DNA from: Rhodospirillales bacterium
GTDB lineage: Bacteria; Pseudomonadota; Alphaproteobacteria; Rhodospirillales; 2-02-FULL-58-16
Reading direction: 5' to 3'
Length of the DNA: 10,821 bases
NCBI GenBank assembly: GCA_021775195.1
Contig: JAJFIG010000478.1
Coordinates: 1 to 10,821 of the forward strand
The notes beneath the pieces were generated by a model. That model was not told the origin of the DNA, did not search any database, and saw only the letters and a list, made by a program, of their open reading frames with translations. A program made the position numbers and the translations under genes. This document shows positions 7,022 to 10,821 of this stretch, in pieces (within the stretch, counting starts at the first letter, position 1; each line of letters opens with the position of its first letter).

Positions 7022-7035
7022 ATAGGAAAACCGCT

Positions 7036-7569
7036 ATGTCGCGCATTGGCAAACATCCCGTTACCATTCCCGAGGGAGTGACAGTTGACGTCTCTGGCCA
7101 GATTGTCACCGCCAAGGGAAAGCTGGGTGAACTCAGCACAACCCTCATGTCGGAGGTGGCGGTCTCCCATGATGGTAGCGAGGTTTCCGTCCAGCCGCGC
7201 AACGACACGATCCGCGCTCGCAAGATGTGGGGCACGGCGCGCAGCGTCGTCGACAATTTGATCACAGGGGTTGCAGACGGTTTCACCCGCAATCTCGAGA
7301 TCAATGGCGTCGGCTACCGGGCGCAGCTTCAAGGCAAGGATCTGGTTTTACAGTTGGGGTACAGCCACGAGGTGCGTTTTCCCATCCCCGAGGGGATTAC
7401 CATCCAGTGTCCCGACCAGACTCACATCACGGTGCAGGGTGCCGATAAACAGCAGGTCGGCCAAACAGCGGCAAATATCCGCTCGTTCCGTCCTCCCGAG
7501 CCTTATAAGGGCAAAGGCATTAAATATGCCGACGAGTTGATTTTGCGCAAGGAAGGCAAGAAGAAATAG
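7036..7569 (+). CDS. rplF: 50S ribosomal protein L6
   Basis: L6 binds near the sarcin-ricin loop and supports factor binding and late 50S assembly. It has two repeated alpha/beta domains, about residues 1-80 and 82-170. The N-terminus MSRIGKHPVTIPEGVTVDVS and the signature PPEPYKGKGIKYADE (about 153-167) are intact. The length is 177 aa, the same as E. coli, with a basic end (RKEGKKK). The ATG at 7036 is preceded by AGGA (7024-7027), 8 nt away. rplR begins 3 nt after its stop. Confidence 0.98.
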   Translation: MSRIGKHPVTIPEGVTVDVSGQIVTAKGKLGELSTTLMSEVAVSHDGSEVSVQPRNDTIRARKMWGTARSVVDNLITGVADGFTRNLEINGVGYRAQLQGKDLVLQLGYSHEVRFPIPEGITIQCPDQTHITVQGADKQQVGQTAANIRSFRPPEPYKGKGIKYADELILRKEGKKK

Positions 7570-7572
7570 GCC

Positions 7573-7935
7573 ATGGCGACGACAAAGGATCTTTTCAAAC
7601 GGCGCAAGCGGCGCACCCGCATCCAGGTTCGCCGGCGTCTTGGCGACCGGTTGCGTCTAACAGTGTTTCGTTCTGGCAAGCACATGTATGCCCAGGTCAT
7701 CGACGACAACCGGGGCGTGACCTTGGCGTCGGCTTCGACACTGGAACAGGGTTTGCGAACAAAGCTGCGCACCGGCGCCGACATTGAGGCTGCAAGCGCG
7801 GTCGGCAAGTTGGTTGCCGAACGGGCAATGGCCGCGGGTTTCAAGGAGGTCGTCTTCGATCGCGGCGGCTACCATTATCATGGCCGGGTCAAGGCCCTGG
7901 CCGAGGCGGCTCGCGAAGGCGGCCTATCTTTCTAG
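7573..7935 (+). CDS. rplR: 50S ribosomal protein L18
   Basis: L18 binds 5S rRNA with L5 and places it in the central protuberance. It has an Arg-rich N-terminus ([15 protein letters not shown]), then [18 protein letters not shown], and the C-terminal signature [20 protein letters not shown] (residues 95-114) ending in EGGLSF. The length is 120 aa (E. coli 117). The ATG starts 3 nt after the rplF stop, and there is no proper Shine-Dalgarno at normal distance, only AGG overlapping the stop. Translation therefore probably relies on ribosomes ending rplF. Confidence 0.97.
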   Translation: MATTKDLFKRRKRRTRIQVRRRLGDRLRLTVFRSGKHMYAQVIDDNRGVTLASASTLEQGLRTKLRTGADIEAASAVGKLVAERAMAAGFKEVVFDRGGYHYHGRVKALAEAAREGGLSF

Positions 7936-7947
7936 GGAGCGTATCGA

Positions 7948-8571
7948 ATGGCGCAGACACCGACGCAAGGGAACCCGACACAGGGCGCCCGCGGCCAGGG
8001 CCGGGGGCAGGGCCGGGGCGCACCGCGCGGAAACCGGGGACAGCGTGAAGAATCGGACCTGCTGGATAAGCTTGTCCACATCAATCGCGTTGCTAAGGTC
8101 GTGAAGGGCGGTCGGCGATTTTCCTTTGCCGCCCTGGTCGTGGTTGGCGACGGACGTGGCCGGGTCGGCTACGGAACCGGCAAGGCGCGTGAGGTGCCAG
8201 AGGCCATCCGCAAGGCAACCGACCAAGCCAAACGCGACATGATTCACGTGCCGCTCCGCGACGGGCGCACCCTGCACCATGACGTCCACGGTCGCTATGG
8301 TGCTGGTCGCGTTGTCGTGCGTAGTGCCCCGCCGGGCACTGGCATCATCGCTGGGGGGCCCATGCGCGCGGTTTTTGAAACCATGGGCGTGCAGGATGTT
8401 GTGGCCAAGTCCCTTGGCACTGCCAATCCTCACAACATGATCAAGGCGACGTTCCAGGCCCTGACCAACAGTGCCTCGCCCCGTGGCGTCGCCGCCCGCC
8501 GGGGCAAGAAGGTGAGTGAGATAATTTCCCGTCGTGGCACCGGCAGCGGTGCGTCGGCGGCGCGGGAGTAG
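7948..8571 (+). CDS. rpsE: 30S ribosomal protein S5, with RG/QG-rich N-terminal extension
   Basis: S5 lines the mRNA entry channel, affects accuracy, and carries the spectinomycin-resistance loop (here [11 protein letters not shown], residues 48-58). The N-terminal double-stranded RNA-binding-like domain spans about 38-103 with [20 protein letters not shown], and the C-terminal domain about 108-192 with [15 protein letters not shown]. The length is 207 aa against 167 in E. coli. About 28 extra residues are N-terminal and rich in Gly, Arg and Gln ([20 protein letters not shown]), and a short RG/GS/A tail ends the protein. GGGAG (7935-7939) lies 8 nt before the ATG, so the extension is probably translated. 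No in-frame ATG lies between 7948 and the core. Confidence 0.97.
   Translation: MAQTPTQGNPTQGARGQGRGQGRGAPRGNRGQREESDLLDKLVHINRVAKVVKGGRRFSFAALVVVGDGRGRVGYGTGKAREVPEAIRKATDQAKRDMIHVPLRDGRTLHHDVHGRYGAGRVVVRSAPPGTGIIAGGPMRAVFETMGVQDVVAKSLGTANPHNMIKATFQALTNSASPRGVAARRGKKVSEIISRRGTGSGASAARE
7996..8019 (+). repeat. 12-bp tandem duplication inside rpsE
   Basis: Two adjacent 12-bp copies (CAGGGCCGGGGG then CAGGGCCGGGGC) differ only in the last base. They are in frame and encode QGRG twice (residues 17-24 of S5). This looks like a replication-slippage duplication that lengthened the basic N-terminal extension. Confidence 0.85.
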
Positions 8572-8575
8572 ATCC

Positions 8576-8773
8576 ATGGCGGAGAAGAAAAGAGGGACCG
8601 TCAAAGTGACGCAGACCGGTAGCCCGATCGGCCGCCGCAAAGACCAGCGGGCGACCTTGGTCGGACTTGGGCTGAACAAGATGCATCGGACCCGCGAACT
8701 GGAGGACACGCCATCCGTCCGCGGGATGATCGCCAAGGTAAGCCACCTTGTGCGGGTCGAAGAGACTGGTTAG
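8576..8773 (+). CDS. rpmD: 50S ribosomal protein L30
   Basis: L30 is a small 23S rRNA-binding protein of the large subunit. The sequence [20 protein letters not shown], then [20 protein letters not shown] and [16 protein letters not shown], matches the short bacterial form. The length is 65 aa (E. coli 59), with a slightly longer N-terminus. The ATG at 8576 has GGGAG (8564-8568) 7 nt upstream and lies 4 nt after the rpsE stop. The frame is open back to 8534 inside rpsE, but that reading adds 14 Arg-rich residues unlike L30 and is rejected. Confidence 0.97.
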   Translation: MAEKKRGTVKVTQTGSPIGRRKDQRATLVGLGLNKMHRTRELEDTPSVRGMIAKVSHLVRVEETG

Positions 8774-8805
8774 GGCCTAGCGGCAACGTAAGGGAAGAAG
8801 GTGCG

Positions 8806-9393
8806 ATGAGACTGAACTGTATTTCCGATAACTCCGGGGCACACAAGGCGCGCAAGCGTGTCGGCCGCGGCATCGGCTCTGGGGTTGGCCGAACTTCGGG
8901 CCGTGGCCACAAGGGCCAGAAATCACGGAGCGGCGTTTCGCTGCTCGGCTTCGAGGGCGGCCAGATGCCGCTCTACCGCCGCCTTCCCAAGCGCGGATTC
9001 AACAAGCCGTTCCGCAAGGAATACGTGGAAGTTAATTTGGGCGCCTTACAGCGCGCCATCGATGCCGGGCGCTTGGATGCCAAGAAGACAGTCGATTCCT
9101 CTGCGCTGCAGGCCGCTGGTTTGATCAAGAAACCGCGCGACGGAGTCCGGCTGTTGGGCAAGGGTGAACTCAAGGCCAAATTGACCATCCAGGTAGCCGG
9201 CGCGTCCAAGGCCGCGGTCGCCGCCGTCGAGAAATTGGGCGGCAAGGTCGAGTTGACACCGCCGCCGGCACCCGAAAAAGAGACCAGGGGCAAGAAGGCG
9301 AAAAGGAACGCCGCCGCTGATGCGGCTCCGGTTGCCGGGAAAAAGAAACCGGATGCCGGCAAGGGCCAAGACAAGACCGAATCCAAAGGCTGA
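8806..9393 (+). CDS. rplO: 50S ribosomal protein L15, with long Lys/Ala/Pro-rich tail
   Basis: L15 is a late-assembling large-subunit protein with an extended N-terminal arm in 23S rRNA. The arm is visible as [20 protein letters not shown] followed by QKSRSG and [18 protein letters not shown] (about residues 18-65). The C-terminal fold ends near GGKVEL at residue 150, where most L15 proteins stop (E. coli 144 aa). Here another 45 residues follow, rich in Lys, Ala, Pro and Gly and probably disordered, for 195 aa in total. ATG 8806 has AAGGGA (8790-8795) and AAGG (8798-8801) upstream. secY starts 15 nt after the stop. Confidence 0.97.
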   Translation: MRLNCISDNSGAHKARKRVGRGIGSGVGRTSGRGHKGQKSRSGVSLLGFEGGQMPLYRRLPKRGFNKPFRKEYVEVNLGALQRAIDAGRLDAKKTVDSSALQAAGLIKKPRDGVRLLGKGELKAKLTIQVAGASKAAVAAVEKLGGKVELTPPPAPEKETRGKKAKRNAAADAAPVAGKKKPDAGKGQDKTESKG

Positions 9394-9408
9394 CACGGAA
9401 CCGCGATT

Positions 9409-10752
9409 ATGGCATCTGCCGCCGAGCAACTAGCGTCCAGCGTCAATTTCGGTGCCTTTAACAAGGCCACCGAATTGAAGAAGCGTATATGGTTCACGCT
9501 GCTGGCGTTGATCGTGTACCGGCTCGGCACATACATTCCCTTGCCCGGCATCGATCCGGTCGTCCTCCAGGACATCTTCCGGCGCAACGCTGGCGGCATC
9601 CTCGGCATGTTCGATATGGTCGCCGGCGGCGCCCTCAGCCGGATGACCATCTTTGCCCTCAACATCATGCCTTACATTTCGGCTTCCATCATCATGCAGT
9701 TGATGACGGCCGTGTCCCCGCAGTTGGAGGCGTTGAAGAAGGAGGGCGAAACCGGCCGCAAGAAGATCAACCAGTACACCCGTTACGGCACTGTTGTGAT
9801 CACAGCCCTGCAGGCCTACGGTATTGCCGTTGGTCTCGAGGGTATGACCTCTAGTGCCGGCTCGGCGGTCATTGATCCCGGCCTGTTCTTCCGCTTCACG
9901 ACCGTTGTAACCCTGGTTGGCGGCACCCTGTTCCTGATGTGGCTGGGCGAACAGATCACGGCTCGCGGCGTCGGCAACGGCATCTCCCTTATCATATTTT
10001 CCGGCATCGTCGCCAATTTGCCTGGCGCCTTGGCCGGCACACTGGAATTGGGCCGGACCGGGGCTTTGTCGACCCTGTTCATCGTCTTTCTTCTCGCCAT
10101 GGCGGTCGGCGTTATTTTCTTCATCATTTTCGTCGAGCGTGCCCAGCGCCGCATCGTGATCCAATATCCGAAGCGTCAGACCGGGAACAAGATGTACGGG
10201 GGCGAAAGCTCGCACCTGCCCTTGAAGGTCAACACCGCCGGAGTTATTCCACCGATTTTTGCCAGTTCGCTCCTGCTGATGCCGATTACGGTGTTGGGAT
10301 TTTCGGCGGGGCAAGGGCCCGAGTGGTTGACCGACGTCACGGCCTATCTGGGGCGCGGCCAGCCTCTGTATCTGGCTATTTACATCAGCCTTATCGTGTT
10401 CTTTGCCTTTTTCTACACTGCTGTGGTCTTCAATCCGGCGGAGACGGCGGACAATTTGAAGAAATACGGGGGATTCGTGCCAGGTATCCGTCCCGGCAAG
10501 AACACCGCCGATTATCTCGACCGGGTTCTCACCCGCCTGACCGTTGTCGGGGCGGCCTATCTGGCGGCGGTTTGTTTGCTGCCGGAGATCCTCATTTCCC
10601 GGTTTTCCGTGCCCTTCTATTTTGGCGGCACCAGCCTGCTGATCGTCGTCACCGTGACCATGGATACGGTTGCCCAGGTGCAATCCCATTTACTGGCCCA
10701 TCAATACGAGGGGCTGATCAAGAAAACCAAACTGCGGGGACGAAGGGGTTGA
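9409..10752 (+). CDS. secY: Preprotein translocase channel subunit SecY
   Basis: SecY forms the inner-membrane channel through which Sec substrates are exported or inserted, with SecE and SecG and driven by SecA or the ribosome. The protein is 447 aa (E. coli 443) and shows about ten hydrophobic segments, near residues 25-45, 77-101, 123-145, 160-180, 190-208, 218-242, 274-296, 318-341, 376-395 and 401-423. The plug region is at about 60-75. The cytosolic loop YGGFVPGIRPGKNTADYLDR contains Arg361, equivalent to E. coli Arg357, which is needed for SecA function. The N-terminus AAEQLASSVNFGAFNKATEL is of the usual type. Shine-Dalgarno is weak (CGGAA, 9396-9400). The stop TGA overlaps the TTG of adk. 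Confidence 0.98.
   Translation: MASAAEQLASSVNFGAFNKATELKKRIWFTLLALIVYRLGTYIPLPGIDPVVLQDIFRRNAGGILGMFDMVAGGALSRMTIFALNIMPYISASIIMQLMTAVSPQLEALKKEGETGRKKINQYTRYGTVVITALQAYGIAVGLEGMTSSAGSAVIDPGLFFRFTTVVTLVGGTLFLMWLGEQITARGVGNGISLIIFSGIVANLPGALAGTLELGRTGALSTLFIVFLLAMAVGVIFFIIFVERAQRRIVIQYPKRQTGNKMYGGESSHLPLKVNTAGVIPPIFASSLLLMPITVLGFSAGQGPEWLTDVTAYLGRGQPLYLAIYISLIVFFAFFYTAVVFNPAETADNLKKYGGFVPGIRPGKNTADYLDRVLTRLTVVGAAYLAAVCLLPEILISRFSVPFYFGGTSLLIVVTVTMDTVAQVQSHLLAHQYEGLIKKTKLRGRRG
10736..10740 (+). promoter_or_regulatory. Ribosome binding site for the TTG start of adk
   Basis: GGGGA lies 8 nt before TTG at 10749. This supports TTG as the adk start even though it overlaps the secY stop (TTGA, 10749-10752). 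Confidence 0.5.
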
Positions 10753-10821
10753 ACCTCGTTCATATCGGCCCCCCGGGCCCGGGAGAGGGCACCCAGGCAG
10801 AGCTCCGGGAGGAGCAGTTCA
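10749..10821 (+). CDS. adk: Adenylate kinase, 5' end only, with altered P-loop
   Basis: The last 73 bases encode 24 residues, MNLVHIGPPGPGEGTQAELR then EEQF, which is the start of adenylate kinase. The enzyme converts ATP plus AMP to two ADP in the cytoplasm. adk directly after secY is the usual alphaproteobacterial order. The start is TTG, sharing four bases with the secY stop, with GGGGA 8 nt before it. The family P-loop is GPPGAGKGT; here it reads GPPGPGEGT, so the catalytic Lys13 is Glu (GAG, 10785-10787) and Ala11 is Pro. Such a protein should be inactive. Sequence error at the extreme end, a damaged copy or a genuine variant are all possible. The rest of the gene lies outside the window. 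Confidence 0.85.
   Translation, partial: MNLVHIGPPGPGEGTQAELREEQF

Noticed and set aside
6508..7332. 274-codon open frame on the - strand across rpsN, rpsH and rplF
   Set aside because: It spans three well-identified genes and their gaps, with no recognisable protein family. It mirrors the codon bias of the real genes.
7924..8736. 270-codon open frame on the - strand across rpsE and rpmD
   Set aside because: Antisense shadow of clear ribosomal protein genes, with no independent support.
8771..8779. TAGG-G-CCTA inverted repeat at the rpmD stop
   Set aside because: The one-base loop cannot form a hairpin, and it is too short for a terminator. No U-rich run follows.
9430..10689. 419-codon open frame on the - strand, opposite secY
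   Set aside because: It lies wholly within secY, has a polar low-complexity composition (many Gln, Asp, Gly, His), resembles no family I know and has no gap or ribosome binding site of its own. It is a by-product of GC-rich codon use.
1..10821. A novel accessory system, mobile element or CRISPR
   Set aside because: All but a few hundred bases belong to conserved ribosomal protein genes or secY in standard order. No integrase, transposase, repeat array or foreign-looking segment is present.

Overview
This window is one unbroken block of ribosomal protein genes, all on the + strand. It is the S10 operon joined directly to the spc operon. It runs from the 3' end of rpsJ through rplC, rplD, rplW, rplB, rpsS, rplV, rpsC, rplP, rpmC, rpsQ, rplN, rplX, rplE, rpsN, rpsH, rplF, rplR, rpsE, rpmD, rplO and secY to the first 24 codons of an adk-like gene. 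Both ends are cut inside genes, as expected of a contig that starts and stops in the middle of the cluster.

The organism is most likely an alphaproteobacterium, probably Rhodospirillales-like. The DNA is GC-rich, secY is followed at once by adk with no rpmJ between them (the alphaproteobacterial arrangement; gammaproteobacteria have rpmJ there), S14 is the long zinc-free form, and the L2, L3, L5, L14 and L23 N-termini read as alphaproteobacterial. The lineage is inferred from gene order and remembered family sequences, not from a tree.

Layout: 1-4977 is the S10 half (rpsJ to rpsQ) and 5012-10752 is the spc half (rplN to secY), followed by adk. The longest gap is 46 nt (rpsC to rplP), and several genes overlap by 1-8 nt. 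I see no terminator or convincing internal promoter, so the genes appear to be read as one transcript with close translational coupling. The products are 21 large- and small-subunit ribosomal proteins plus SecY, the membrane channel that receives nascent chains from the ribosome. L23, at the tunnel exit, and SecY are encoded together here.

The core content is ordinary and conserved, and I do not find a new biological system. The points worth a second look are at the edges. The adk P-loop has Glu in place of its catalytic Lys, possibly an error at the contig end. L3, L15 and S5 carry low-complexity extensions. Four gaps between genes hold tiny in-frame reading frames that overlap the neighbouring stop or start codons and could act as termination-reinitiation relays. 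Two alternative hairpins lie just before rplF.
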